Shown here: positions 36,872-47,604 of the stretch, in pieces
How positions within the stretch are numbered: position 1 is the first letter of the stretch
How the letters are laid out: the number at the start of each line of letters is the position of its first letter
DNA from: Terfezia claveryi
Lineage: Eukaryota > Ascomycota > Pezizomycetes > Pezizales > Pezizaceae
Assembly: GCA_015179025.1 (NCBI GenBank)
Contig: WHUX01000006.1
Span: 186,001-250,000, forward strand
DNA length: 64,000 nucleotides
Reading direction: 5' to 3'
Position numbers and translations under genes: made by a program
The notes under the pieces: generated by a model
Seen by the model: only the letters and a program-made list of their open reading frames with translations
The model's database searches: none
What the model was told of the DNA's origin: nothing

Positions 36872-38304
36872 TTGAGGAATGAGTCACGTGTGGATATGGG
36901 CGCTCAGTAATAGTTAAACAGGCGCAGGTCAATTATTGCATGTTTGATGGTTCTAATTTCATGGTTATTTGATTTTTACATTTATTTACTCCCCAGTTAC
37001 CTAGCTATATGTTTTGCATCATCCCCTCTGGGTTGCTCTTTTTCTTTTTGTTTTTGTTTTTCGTAGCTTGCTTTCGTATTCTAGCTACCACTTTTCTTGG
37101 ATTGAACGTTTTGATGCTGTCGATTTGGGGTTTTCCAATTGGAGCGTACAACTTTATAGTCTGGATTATGAACATCAAGTTCCTTTTGATCTTCTGTAGG
37201 GGTGGTTGGCACATCCACATCTTGGCTGGGACGATTACGAGGGGGTTGTTGTTTGTACCAAAATTATTGGCTGATTCTAGCTTCTAGTTCAGATCACCAT
37301 GTGATAGTGCATGATCTGTTATCAGATTCTTCCACTTGTCGATTTTTGGGAACAAAATTAAAAAAGAAAATCTGAAGTCGGTTGAAAACCCCCAATAATA
37401 GTAGTATACAGTTAGGTGGCAATGAATTCATTGCCACCTAACTGTATAAACTTTTGGTTCTAAAATATCACATGATCAAGGCGGGGAGGTTGGCAACAGC
37501 CCCGCCTAGGGAGAGAGAGGGGGGGGGCCCTATCCGGAACTAATATTTAATGAAATATTTCTCTCGTTTGGTTGGATGTTTATAAGGTACATACTCCTTC
37601 CACTGTTTAACAGCCACTGCTGGGTGTGGTGGCATTTATGTGTTGGGCCTTTTCCGGAGGGGTGGATGTTTTGTTTGCAGCCGGAACTACATACATACAT
37701 ATATTCCCCGCCAGAATACCAAAGGAAAGGCACTGCAAACCCTCTAGTATGTTTTTCAGCAGAAACAACCCAGAGCTACTAGCTCCAATATATGGGCTCC
37801 AACTTGTATGGCACACACAAGGCATCCCGGCCTATATATGTAGCTTGAGTTCGTTACCGTGGAGCCTAAATATAAACCACATATAGCGTTTTACATATTC
37901 GCAGCTAAAGAGGCAAATATCTGAATCTTCACAGTTGCGACGCGCAAGTCATCGCCCCGGGGTGGTTACTCGCCGCTGGTGAAGGAATCCAAGAAAATAT
38001 TGGTTTAACATTGCGGGTCGAGGTATGGAGTGCCAGGCAGTGGTTGAAGGGTTAACGTTATTCGCAAAGCGGCGGGGGGGTGATACGCCGAAGCAGGATA
38101 GAATTAGAGGGTTTTCAATGGTCAAGCAGTGATCTAAGTAGATAACAACGCTTATAAAGATTTTAATAAAACAGGAACGAAACATTTAAAGCAAGTAATA
38201 ACGCACGTAAAACCTCACATCTAGAATAAACAGGGTGCAAAATGCAGGTAATATTGAAACGAACTCAAGATGTAGTTTGATGTACCAAAATTTAAGGGTT
38301 CCAT
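36872..38304. other. Spacer with perfect 44-bp palindrome
   Basis: 1.4 kb without a supported gene. The T-rich frame 37009-37287 is hydrophobic by composition only. A perfect palindrome lies at 37405-37448. Confidence 0.6.
37405..37448. mobile_element. Perfect 44-bp palindrome resembling two abutting Tc1/mariner ends
   Basis: The left arm TATACAGTTAGGTGGCAATG meets its exact complement around a central GAATTC. Each outer edge reads TA followed inward by CAGT, the usual layout of a Tc1/mariner end flanked by its TA target site. No internal sequence remains. It may be a deletion relic or a minimal foldback element. The TIR differs from that of the intact element at 46221-47604. Confidence 0.5.
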
Positions 38305-38863
38305 TCATGCCCTCTTAGTCCCTCCACTTGCCTGACTCCGTACCTTGTCTCCTGACACTGGTCTGTCATCCCTTTTCACTTGACTCACCCTGGGGTTCGC
38401 ACCAGAATATTCTAATGGGTTTCCAGTGTCACCAGACTGACGCTTCACCCAGTTTGCATTAGCATGCATTCGATTTTTTACATAACCCCACCAGGCTACC
38501 ACGAACCTCCTTCTCTGCACTCCTCTTCACTTCGTCCGGCCTTGTAAAACTCGGATTAAACGCCGCCTGGGGATTATCCTCGATAATTTCCTGATGCGTA
38601 CCAGATTTTGTTGCTTCATGGCTGTACTGGGATGACTCTCCTAGATTGATCGTGCCAGTTTTGGATGCTTTGGAGGGAGAGTCGCCAGATAAACGTGGAG
38701 AAGAGTTGGAGGTTTGGCTTTGCGTGATGTTTTGCCCAGGGGCTCTGGTGTGTGAAGGAGTGTTTTGGGGGGTGTTTGTAGGCGTGTGTGTGTATCTTAC
38801 GGTGGTGAGTGATGATTTCACGGATGGTTGAAGAAACTGGCGGAAGGGTGTAAGGCGAATCAT
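38305..38863 (-). CDS. Small probable mitochondrial protein of unknown function
   Basis: Two exons, minus strand: 38863-38507 and 38442 (or 38436)-38305, about 165 aa. The start MIRLTPFRQFLQPSVKSSLTTVRYTH is basic and Ser/Thr rich, like a mitochondrial presequence. The remainder is polar and probably disordered: SQYSHEATKSGTHQEI, NPQAAFNPSFTRPDE, then GNPLEYSGANPRVSQVKRDD. This pattern resembles a family of short fungal proteins with a conserved NPLxxSxANxxVS end. That resemblance is from memory, so no name is given. The intron donor used (GTTCGT) is weak and the acceptor has two in-phase options 6 bases apart. Confidence 0.55.
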
Positions 38864-39236
38864 AATTGTCTATATTGGACTGATTTTGAGCTGGTGGCAC
38901 AGAATAATATTAACTGATATAATGGATTCTCTCTGGTCTCGGTCAGTCACATAACTTGTTTCAAATTAGTTTTGGGCCTCTGAGACACTTTACCTTGTAT
39001 TATTAGATGAATATGGGATAAATGTAGCCAAAAAATGCGAACGTGTGATTTTGTATACATACCGGCATTGTCATTGACGTCATATTCTCGTCAAGCAATG
39101 CATTATTGTTAGAATCCCCTGCAGATCATTACCTACCAGGATTCTTCAACACTAAATGAATGCCAGCAACAAGATCTGAAATCCGCACTAACTCCTCTAC
39201 GTCCTTCATCCTACAGGGGTTGATCTTTCGTAGCAA
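38864..39236. other. Spacer small mitochondrial protein / REC114
   Basis: 373 bp between two minus-strand genes; promoter of the first and 3' end of REC114. Nothing else seen. Confidence 0.6.
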
Positions 39237-41076
39237 CTAACGCTCCCCGAACAATTCCCCATCCTTAAAAACATGCTCAAACCCCATACGCTGCCACACT
39301 CTGCTAACATCGCCCAGAAGCTTGCAAAAATCTTCATCATGAATCTTGTCGACTATGAGATTCTCAAGGGCTCGGAATTGCTCCTGTTCCAAGTATTGAG
39401 CACGAGCCTCAGTATTGACTTCGGAATCCATTGGCACTCTCAACGGACTTAAAGTGCCGATGTTATCGTGACTGCTAGTATCTGCTACTTTACCTTTGCC
39501 TTTGGAAGCACTAATCGCATTACTCAAATTAGATAACGGAGCTTGAGTCACCGGTTCAGGGCTCGCAGCAACCTGGAAACGCACACGCTTGTTGCTCTCG
39601 TCAGGAGGAGGAGAGTGAGCTTTCTTATATGGAAGCGGTGGGGGCGAGGACCGGAATATAAAATCAGATGTGGGGACTTGTAGTCGCATTTGGGGGCGTC
39701 GTTCCTTAGTAGTAAAGCCACTCTCACTGTTTATTGGACTGGCATCAGGTGGTTGGGGTGTAAATGGTGTGTGCCCCGGAGGTTTCTGGTGCGGCACAGT
39801 AGACGAGCACGCATCTTCTGGGGCTTTCTCAATGAATGAACCGCTGGAACTAGGCTTTGGTGTTGCGGCCTCCTTGGCATTGACTCCTTTGGCTCTTGGT
39901 ACTCTTGGTACTCTTGGTACTCTTGGTGCTTTTGGTGCTTTTGGTGCTTTTGGTGCTTTTGGTGCTTTTGGTGCTTTTGGTGTTCTTGATGCTCTTGGTG
40001 CTCTTTGTGCCCTTGGTGTTCGTGGTGCTCCTTTTGCCTTTGTTACTGGCGTGGGCTTTCGGAGAGGGGTCAGATCTTCGATAGGAATGACTTTCTTTAG
40101 GGTACTCTCAGTGTCTTTTCCTGCAGATGTGGGTTGTGAAAGACCAGAGAAGTCTGGTAATTGCCGCGGCGGAGGCAATGGCGAAAGGCTATATGTAAAG
40201 GTGGGCATGGCAACTTGGGGTTGCGTCAGATATGAGGGATAGTTTATTGGTAGAAGTGGTGGCATATTTCTAGCTAGAGGCACCTGAGGATTGTGTAGAG
40301 GGCCCTGAGGTGTATGAGACACCTGAGACATGTGGGGGGCCATATTTGCCACGGCTGAGCCATGATGGTAGGAATTGGTGAGAGACCCAGGAAATTGTGT
40401 AGTATATTGGGGTGGGACCCCCACCGGTTGATTCTGCCCATCTCGAGATAGTGGATTCAGCTGTACTTGTATTGGAAAATTCAAGCTTTCCAATCTGTGC
40501 TTAACAGTATCAAATATAGTTTCCGTAGGAAACCGTACCTGAAAACGGCGAATCTAAATCACAGGCAACTGGTTAACGAGCATAAAATATGCCATGGGAC
40601 TTCCAACATACTGTCAGGCCGTCTCTACCCGGATACCTGACGGCCAAGCAGGGTACCTTAGCTACCGAGAGCATAGCAGGTTGTGGGGGATTATGAGGAT
40701 TTGAGGCTGGAAGAGTCTGATTGGACAAGGCAGTGAAGTCAAGATATTCCTTTTACTGGTGTTAGTATGGATAATTGGTAAGGAGAGATTTCAGCTGACT
40801 ATATACCAAGATCTGCGTTCCCCATATAACCTTCAGATAGGTACTCCGGACAAGACCTGGAGCTGCGGATGTGTCTATGACAAAATAGAGATTATCTCGG
40901 TTGGCGTAGTGAGTCCATTGTATCTGAGAAGAGCTGAAACCGGTTTCACATGCATGAGTAACGGAGAAAGAGTACTTCTCGAGAGGGTAGCTCGAGATGG
41001 GATATTGGGTATGAGAAGGAGGATTGGTAGGTGGAGGGCCGGGGCTGGCGAGCTGGAGTTGTGATTGATGTACCAT
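39237..41076 (-). CDS. REC114: Meiotic recombination protein Rec114
   Basis: Accessory factor that, with Mer2 and Mei4, activates Spo11 to make meiotic double-strand breaks on chromosome axes. Exons, minus strand: 41076-40807, 40749-40612, 40553-39237; phases close to 574 aa. The N-terminal PH-like region holds the short signature motifs of the family: LEKYSFSVTH, SSQIQWTHYANRDNLYFVID, LKVIWGTQILVEYLDF, AMLSVAKVPCLAVRYPG and, after intron 2, IRRFQVRFPTETIFDTVKHR. The rest is Pro/Ser rich and disordered, with a KAP/RVP tripeptide repeat coded by a 9-bp minisatellite. The last 40 residues form a predicted helix (FCKLLGDVSRVWQRMGFEHV), as in Rec114 where the C terminus trimerises with Mei4. Identification rests on these motifs read by eye. 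Confidence 0.75.
39892..40030. repeat. 9-bp coding minisatellite in REC114 (KAP/RVP tripeptides)
   Basis: Plus-strand units GGTACTCTT (about 3) then GGTGCTTTT (6) and related variants. On the minus strand this codes for several KAP units followed by RVP units in the disordered part of Rec114. The length is likely polymorphic. Confidence 0.85.
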
Positions 41077-41960
41077 GGTGAATGTGAGGCCAATGATGAG
41101 ATACTATATGGTCCTCGCTGCTGTGAAGATGCACAAGAGATGTTCTTCTGCAGAGGTTTAGTGAGGACCATTGCATTTAGAGGATCTCGGCCACAGCCTA
41201 GGCCCACAAAAACTTTACTCTACAATCTCCCCTCGTCCAATCAACCCCTCTTCTTCTTCGCCTCATCCCAAAGGAATTACTTCATGATTCCCCGCCACCT
41301 TCCCACAGTCTACCACCTCCCAGTACCTCACCTGTACACCTCGGCTCTAGGCCTTTGTAGTATCCCCAATTCGTATTTCGCTCATGAACACTGCTCAATA
41401 GCGGCCCCAAACCAACCTCCGCAATTGAAATATATCTTCACTTGCAGCTGCAGCCAACCACTCTCCCGGGACTAGGAGTGTGATCCTCTCCTGTCACATT
41501 TACCTCGAAAACACCATGGTTTTAGGCACAGTCCTCGGCCAGTCACCTGCCCCGTCTCTTGTCTTCCTGTCCGCTGACTCATGCCCCTTAGGCTACCAGC
41601 CAGACGACCTGTCCGTAGTCCGAGCTTGACTGCAGTCCCAAAAAGGAAAGAACTGCTTCATTAGGCTAGTTGTCATGCACAAGCCACATGTTGGCGCAGC
41701 ACATCCAAAGCCACACCAATGCGGCTCCGCGCCATGTTCCTTGCAATTCCTGGGGACCCTTTAACTAACGCGAGTTGACGTTCGCGTACCCTGCAAACCG
41801 GTCCGCCCCAGTAATTGACATCTCGCGTCGTCGCAGGGCTCAAGTGAAAATCCCCAAGGTACAGATCTGTTGCCTCTCAGCCCGTCCTTCGCAGCAATCC
41901 ATCTCCATTCTGCGCACCTCAACCGCAGCCGCCTCGCTCAGCTCGACACGCTCGGCAAAG
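41077..41960. promoter_or_regulatory. Divergent promoter REC114 / RSC9
   Basis: 884 bp between the two start codons. Pyrimidine-rich stretches around 41220-41340. The RSC9 frame stays open upstream to 41775, so a longer N terminus there cannot be excluded. Confidence 0.45.
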
Positions 41961-44900
41961 ATGAAGGGCCGCGGGCAATGGGCAAACCGGGTCCTTGACG
42001 ACTCCGACATCGAGCGGACGCCGGAGTATGAGGAGTTTATGAAGAAGTTGCAGGAGTACCATGATGAACGAGGGTATGTACCACGTCCGACCCATGTGTG
42101 CTACTTTTCCAGGATCGGCAGCTATAGTGGATTCGTGCAATTGATACAATCCAAGCACTTTCTGTTGCGTGTTGGTGTGGGCTCCGTGCGTGGGTGCGCG
42201 CTTGTTCGCCGAACGCAGCGGGTGACAACTTACTCTCTCACACAATTCTGACTTAACAGACCCTGACTGTTTTTGCCGAATTTTTTTTACCCTTTTTTGC
42301 CCTTTCTAAGTCGCGAGGTCGAATAGGACGGTTTTGACTCCCGAACCGGAGTTGGGAAGAAAGAGGCTTGATTTACTCAAGCTATACAAGAAGGTCACCG
42401 AGGCGGGGGGTTACGATCACTGCACAACCGAGAAAGGCGAGTTGTACGTTTCTTATCTTCCTGTTTACTGTTCTTCTACTCGGCAGTTCTCCGGATTCAC
42501 CTCCGGCTCCCGGCTAACAACACACAGGAGTCTGGAGGGACCTCGCGCAGTCCTATAAGCTCGCAGCTAATAACACCAACGCTGGGTATCTTCTCAAGAC
42601 CATTTACTACAAAAACCTTGCGTACGTGCTATCTCGGGAGCTAGAAAAGACAAAGGCTAACTCTCGCACTAGTGCCTACGAAATCAAAACATTCCACGGC
42701 AAAGAGCCCCCGCCAAAGGAGCTTGTCGAAGACCGCTCAGCTGCCGGTGGTCCAATCATGACTCGGACATTCGAAAACACCCCTCCGGAAGGCTCACCTG
42801 ACACTGAAGCCAAGGAGGAAGACCTTTCGATGTCACCAACTGCCGTAAATACCACCTCAGCAGTGACTACTAACAGTGGAAGGAGTATGTACCCTACAAA
42901 CATCCACCAAACGAGAGACCTTCCTTAATAATACTTTCGGATAGCCCTGAGACAAGCCCCGCCTCAACGGCAGTTTTACCAACCCCCAGTTACCACCCCT
43001 CGTGCAACATCGAAAACTGCCACCGCTGGTCCATCACAACAACAGCAACCTCACCAACAAACACAGCAGCCCCAACATACCCATCAAACTCCACCCCAGC
43101 ACCCCAACGGCGCCAACTCCGTAAACCCTGCTCAGCCCGCCTGGACGCCACCTAACAGCGTGCCGGCCCACTACAGCGGAACCTCCCTCGGCCCTGTCCC
43201 CCGTCCCGTGATCACCCCGGCGAATAATCCCCAGGCCTACATCAATCAACGCCAAATGGCCATGCCCCTCACACGTGCCCCCAAACTCGGTGCCGGCCAC
43301 CCCGGTGCATCATTGATGACGCGGGTAACCATGGGGCTCCGTTCTGGCCTCCCAGATGAGGTTGCCTTTGCACTAACCAACCTCGTCCGAATATCATTCG
43401 AACACGGGGATAACCTGAAAGCGGATGACTACCCTGGAATGACTGAGGCCCTCGTTTTAGAGCTCTCCAGACTCACAAACTTCACAAGAGGAAGCTCTAA
43501 GGATATTACAGATACTATCGAAACACCCGAAAATCGAAAAAAGTTAGATATAATCCTCGAGGCGGCACTGATTTTGAGGAACATGTCTATTAATGTCGAA
43601 AACGCAAAATATATGGCGAGCTTGAAGCTCTGCAGGTCCACGATTGTAGAGGGGGTAAATATCCCGCCGCATAGCACCCTCACGGAATTAAAACACTACT
43701 GCCTTGATATCGCCGAAGCCATGTGTCCTCTTCTATCCCTAGCCGACAATGGAGAGTTGTTCAAGGGATTAGTCGCCGGTCTAGATTCTGACGACCGTGG
43801 AATATTGATTGCGTCTCTTAGGGGGATCACGCGATTAGTCCATAGGGATGAGACTAACCTGCTTAAATCCGTCAACCTTACCAGCGTCCGAAGGGTGCAG
43901 GATTTGTTGTTACTCGAGGACGAAGAACTTCTACTTGCATCCCTAGATTTTCTCTATCAGTATACGGCGGTGGATGAGAATATAGCGGTGCTTATGTCAC
44001 AGCCTACGGCGTTGGGCTTTTTGCACCAATTGAAGAGGCTGTTACTTCATCAAGCCGAAGAAAACCATACAACGTACTCGTTACGACCGAGGGTTAAGGT
44101 TCCCCCACCTACGCAGATACCAAATTTGCCCCAGGAGATTGTCAACGAGTTGTTGGGTTTTCCAGAGCCAGAGAGGGCGACGAAATGGTATCCCACCATT
44201 CTCATATGATATACCTCGCGTTCCTTGATGTGCTAACGAACTGGGCTGGTAGGATGCGTACCTGCTTCACCCCTGACCCCGACTGCGACATAACTCAAAT
44301 TGCACTCTGGCAATCCTACCAAGCCCGTTTTACCCCATACGTTAATACCCGCCCTCTCCTCGCCGCAGCAGACTTCATCAAGAATGTCTCTGTCGCATTC
44401 GGAGAAGCCTCAGCTATGGTCCTTTCGATTCCTCCAGGTACGCAAAAGTTTATCATCAAAGGAATCAAACCCAGGCTTACCCCCTTGAGCCCTTCGGGCG
44501 TGGAGTATCTGGCGTGTCAGTGGACTGTGGGTGCAGGCCAGCATCCGGAGAATATCATGGGGAGATGCCAGGAGATGCTCCCGAGCCCACAGGATTTGTT
44601 CTCGCATATTTTGGATGCACATTTGACCCCACCTCCCCCTGGCGAAGGGGCCAACATGACTGTTTGTTGTTTTTGGGCAGAGTGTCATCGGTTCCCGCCA
44701 CCGGGGTCCTCTGATAGGAGGAGTGTAATTGCGCATGTGAGGACGCATATGCCGGATACAAAGAGACCAGACTCGAAGCCAGGCGTTAAAAATAAAATCT
44801 TCAAAACTGTAACCGGTACCCCTGTGGATAATCCTGTTAACACCATCCCAAAAAATCTTGAGGAATACCTTCCACCATCGGAAACCCTTGTTCTCAAAAA

Positions 44901-45165
44901 GCAAGTCACTACTGTCGACGAGCGCGGAGATGCAGCAGGTGTCGCTCTCACAGCAGCCTTAGTTATACGCAATATAGCCCGCGCAACCGGAGTGGGAGCA
45001 AAACTCGTTAGGGAATACTTCCATGGAGGACTAGAGGGGGACTGTCATGAAGTTGCGACCTTGAATCAGCCGCTTTCTCAATATCTCTACGATTTATTAA
45101 TCGATAGATTTGAGGAAGAGGAGATGGAAAAATTTGGGGAGAGGGAGAAAAGGAGGGCGGGGTAG
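41961..45165 (+). CDS. RSC9: RSC chromatin-remodelling complex subunit Rsc9 (ARID, RFX-type)
   Basis: Nuclear ARID-containing subunit of the RSC/SWI-SNF remodeller. Six exons: 41961-42073, 42327-42436, 42528-42621, 42673-42884, 42945-44187, 44253-45165; phases close to 894 aa. The ARID spans about residues 13-105: ERTPEYEEFMKKLQEYHDERG, then TVLTPEPELGRKRLDLLKLYKK, then VWRDLAQSYKL, then AGYLLKTIYYKNLAAYE. The middle region is armadillo-like (LPDEVAFALTNLVRISFEHG, LKHYCLDIAEAMCPLL). The C-terminal half has an RFX-like segment, CDITQIALWQSYQARF, and a Cys/His region (CFWAECHRFPPPG, VIAHVRTHM) resembling a zinc finger. Intron 2 fits only with a GC donor (AAAG/GCGAGT), which restores the frame exactly. 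The ATG chosen follows a good Kozak context and matches the usual N terminus. Confidence 0.9.
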
Positions 45166-45917
45166 TTGTGAGGTCTTTTGATTCTGAAGGTAATCGGTTA
45201 TTGTTGAAAGTTTCTTGGTTATGGCTGGATAGATAAGTTTGAGACTATTGACTGGGGGTAGTGGTGTAGCTGGTATGGTTGATGCTTTGTATGCGAGTGC
45301 ATTCATTTCACAATTTTTCTTTTTTCTTTTCTTGAACTGTTTGTTGCTAAATGGTTTGGCGTCTGTGCTTTATATTTTGTTGATTTTTTTGTACATTAGC
45401 CGATTCCAACGCGGTGTTCAGTCTCGAATGAGACTCCTAAGCCTCAATATTTCGTTGTTTCTTCTGCCCTGTCAATCTTGCCAACTATCGTGAGTCCAAT
45501 TGTAGAAGTTGGATTACCTAGTGTACTTAGGGACTATTTCGGTGATTCAGGGTAATTTCAATGATTGCTTTGTATCGTGTGACAGGTGTTCAATAACATC
45601 GAATTTCACTCCCCGTACGTATATAGGCGGTAAATATGTAAATCAGCAGGAAAACTGATAGGTGTTCCACTCCACTTGGATAGTATTTGACAACCTCCTG
45701 TCCAACTTGACAAGCATGAAGTATAAAAAGGGAAAGCACATTGTCGAGGCCCTATCTCTCTATCCAAACGACCTTGTAATTCAAAATTTTACCCTCCGAT
45801 AAAAAACACTATCAACTAACCCCTAGATATCGTATACCAATCCTTACTCAAACTATAGGATTTCTCTTTCCTTCAATTTCGTTTTTCTTCATCATTAAAT
45901 CAAACTTCTGAAGCATT

Positions 45918-45946
45918 GCTTCTCCGCTTCTCCGCTTCTCCGCTTC
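45918..45946. repeat. 8-bp tandem repeat (GCTTCTCC, about 3.6 copies)
   Basis: Perfect units in pyrimidine-rich DNA. Confidence 0.9.
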
Positions 45947-46079
45947 ATCGTTAATCTCTCTCTTTTAGTGTGTGCTAATCCAATTTTTTTTTTGCAATCG
46001 CAAAGCTCATAATCATTTGCGAAAAGCTAATTGTTCCATTGAGTGAGCGAGATTCCATGGTAACCTTATTTTATTTTTT

Positions 46080-46112
46080 GGTTATTTTTTGGTTATTTTT
46101 TGGTTATTTTTT
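46080..46112. repeat. 11-bp tandem repeat (GGTTATTTTTT, 3 copies)
   Basis: Three exact units about 110 bp left of the transposon. Confidence 0.9.
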
Positions 46113-46220
46113 TATTTAAATACCATATGCGATCCCAGTAGGAGGACCATGATGAGCCCACCCGGAAGCCCGGGTGGATTCAGAACAAGGCAAGTTAATC
46201 TACCATATCCGGTGCCTATA

Positions 46221-46252
46221 TACAATCCCTACCCAAAAGTCTTGGTGAAACA
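46221..46252. repeat. Left terminal inverted repeat
   Basis: 32 bp, perfect complement of 47573-47604, beginning with the TA target site. Confidence 0.95.
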
Positions 46253-46325
46253 TGCCGATCAGCGCGGGGAAGAAGTGTAAATTCAGCGACCACAGAGTGC
46301 TTTCAAGGACCGTAGCACATCAGCC

Positions 46326-47381
46326 ATGGCTTCTGGCGTACGACGAGAAATGACTGCGGTGGAGAAGGGGATTATCCTTGTTCTCTTCCACCTGCAGTAT
46401 ACTATAACATTAATTTCCCAAATTTCTGGCCGTCCTTGGTCAACGATCCGAAATTTCCTCGATCGGGCAGCAGTGCGAGGGTCTACTGAAAATGCCCCTA
46501 GGTCTGGTAGACCAAAAAAGCTCAGCAAGATGGATAGAAGGGGCATAATGCGATGTGTGAAGAAGAATCCAACATGGACTAGAGCAGAAATTCAGCAACA
46601 TTGCTGCCCCCATGTGTCCTTGCATACACTGGACCGCTACCTCCGAGAGAATGGGCTACGCAAGTGGCTAGCAAAAAAGAGACCGAAGCTAACAGAGGCT
46701 AGAGCTAAGGAAAGACTTGCTTGGGCATTAGAAAGAAAAGATTGGACAGCTGAGGACTTTGAAAGTACGATTTGGAGTGATGAGTGCACGGTAGAAAGGT
46801 CAGCTCATACAAGGCAAATTTGGGTTTTTCGAACACCGGAGGAAAAGTGGGATAAGGACTATATTAATGCAGTCCCTAAGGGAAAAGGCGTTTCTATGAT
46901 GGTCTGGGGGTGCTTCTGGGGCAGGCACCGTGGTACATTTGTACCTCTGATTGTGCGTTCCGTTAATGCTACTATCTATCGTCGCTTGCTTGAGGTCCTC
47001 CTCCTCCCAGTTATCAAACATGTCAACCGTACTATTGGCAATGCGAAATTTCAACAAGACAATGCTCCAGTCCATACAGCCAAGATTATTAAGGAGTTCC
47101 TTAAGCTCCATGACCTCTCAGTCGATAGACACCCTCCCTATAGTCCAGATCTTAACCCCATTGAGCATGTCTGGATTCATCTCAAACGGTATCTTCATGC
47201 AAAGTACCCTGATATTGCCAATACTCCTGGAGGGCCAGATGCTGTTCGTGCTAGGCTTGCTGAGGTCTTGCCTGAAGCATGGGAAGCAATTCCAGAGTCT
47301 ATCTTTGAGTCATTGTGGAGGAGCATGCCAAACCGGGTGGCCGCTGTTATTGCTGCTAAGGGCTGGTATACTCGGTATTAG
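46326..47381 (+). CDS. Tc1/mariner-family transposase (DD34E)
   Basis: Cut-and-paste transposase, 351 aa, one exon with no stop. The N terminus has two helix-turn-helix-like regions: TLISQISGRPWSTIRNFLDR, then a basic GRPKKL linker (the GRPR-like motif), then TRAEIQQHCCPHVSLHTLDRYL. The catalytic triad is visible: WSDECTVE (first D), FQQDNAPVHTAK (second D) and, 34 residues later, YSPDLNPIEHVW (E), so DD34E. WGCFW and the C-terminal NRVAAVIAAKGWYTRY are typical of fungal Tc1 elements. It is probably functional, since all key residues are present. It needs no host promoter that I can identify. Confidence 0.96.
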   Translation: MASGVRREMTAVEKGIILVLFHLQYTITLISQISGRPWSTIRNFLDRAAVRGSTENAPRSGRPKKLSKMDRRGIMRCVKKNPTWTRAEIQQHCCPHVSLHTLDRYLRENGLRKWLAKKRPKLTEARAKERLAWALERKDWTAEDFESTIWSDECTVERSAHTRQIWVFRTPEEKWDKDYINAVPKGKGVSMMVWGCFWGRHRGTFVPLIVRSVNATIYRRLLEVLLLPVIKHVNRTIGNAKFQQDNAPVHTAKIIKEFLKLHDLSVDRHPPYSPDLNPIEHVWIHLKRYLHAKYPDIANTPGGPDAVRARLAEVLPEAWEAIPESIFESLWRSMPNRVAAVIAAKGWYTRY

Positions 47382-47572
47382 ATGTATTTTGTTTGTTTGG
47401 TTTTACTTCAATTCTCTTTTTCTTTGCTTAAGATTTTGGTTTCTATTTCTCCTATACCCCTTATTGTTCTGACTTTAATTTCAGACCTAAGCGATATGTC
47501 GTTGTCATATTATTTAATAAATACGAGAGTATAATAGCGTTGGAGTGAGTCCCGCCAAGCGGCTCAAATTTG

Positions 47573-47604
47573 TGTTTCACCAAGACTTTTGGGTAGGGAT
47601 TGTA
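47573..47604. repeat. Right terminal inverted repeat
   Basis: 32 bp, perfect complement of 46221-46252, ending in the TA target site. Confidence 0.95.

Larger units (their letters stand above)
45166..46220. other. Spacer RSC9 / Tc1 element with short tandem repeats
   Basis: 1.05 kb with no gene. It contains an 8-bp GCTTCTCC repeat (45918-45946), an 11-bp GGTTATTTTTT repeat (46080-46112) and a short GC-rich inverted repeat near 46158-46177 (CCACCCGG...CCGGGTGG). Confidence 0.7.
46221..47604 (+). mobile_element. Intact Tc1/mariner transposon with 32-bp terminal inverted repeats
   Basis: Perfect inverted repeats lie at 46221-46252 (TACAATCCCTACCCAAAAGT...) and 47573-47604 (its exact complement). 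Each ends in TA, the duplicated target site, so the element proper is 46223-47602, about 1.38 kb. A single uninterrupted transposase gene lies inside. Identical repeats and an intact frame suggest a recent insertion. The left flank (CCTATA) and right flank (CCACAA) show no other duplication. Confidence 0.93.

Noticed and set aside
37009..37287. Hydrophobic 92-codon frame
   Set aside because: T-rich DNA gives Phe/Leu by composition; no start context, splice or family support.
39670..40242. Long Gly/Ala/Leu plus-strand frames with GTLGTLG and GAFGAFG repeats
   Set aside because: Antisense of the REC114 KAP/RVP minisatellite.
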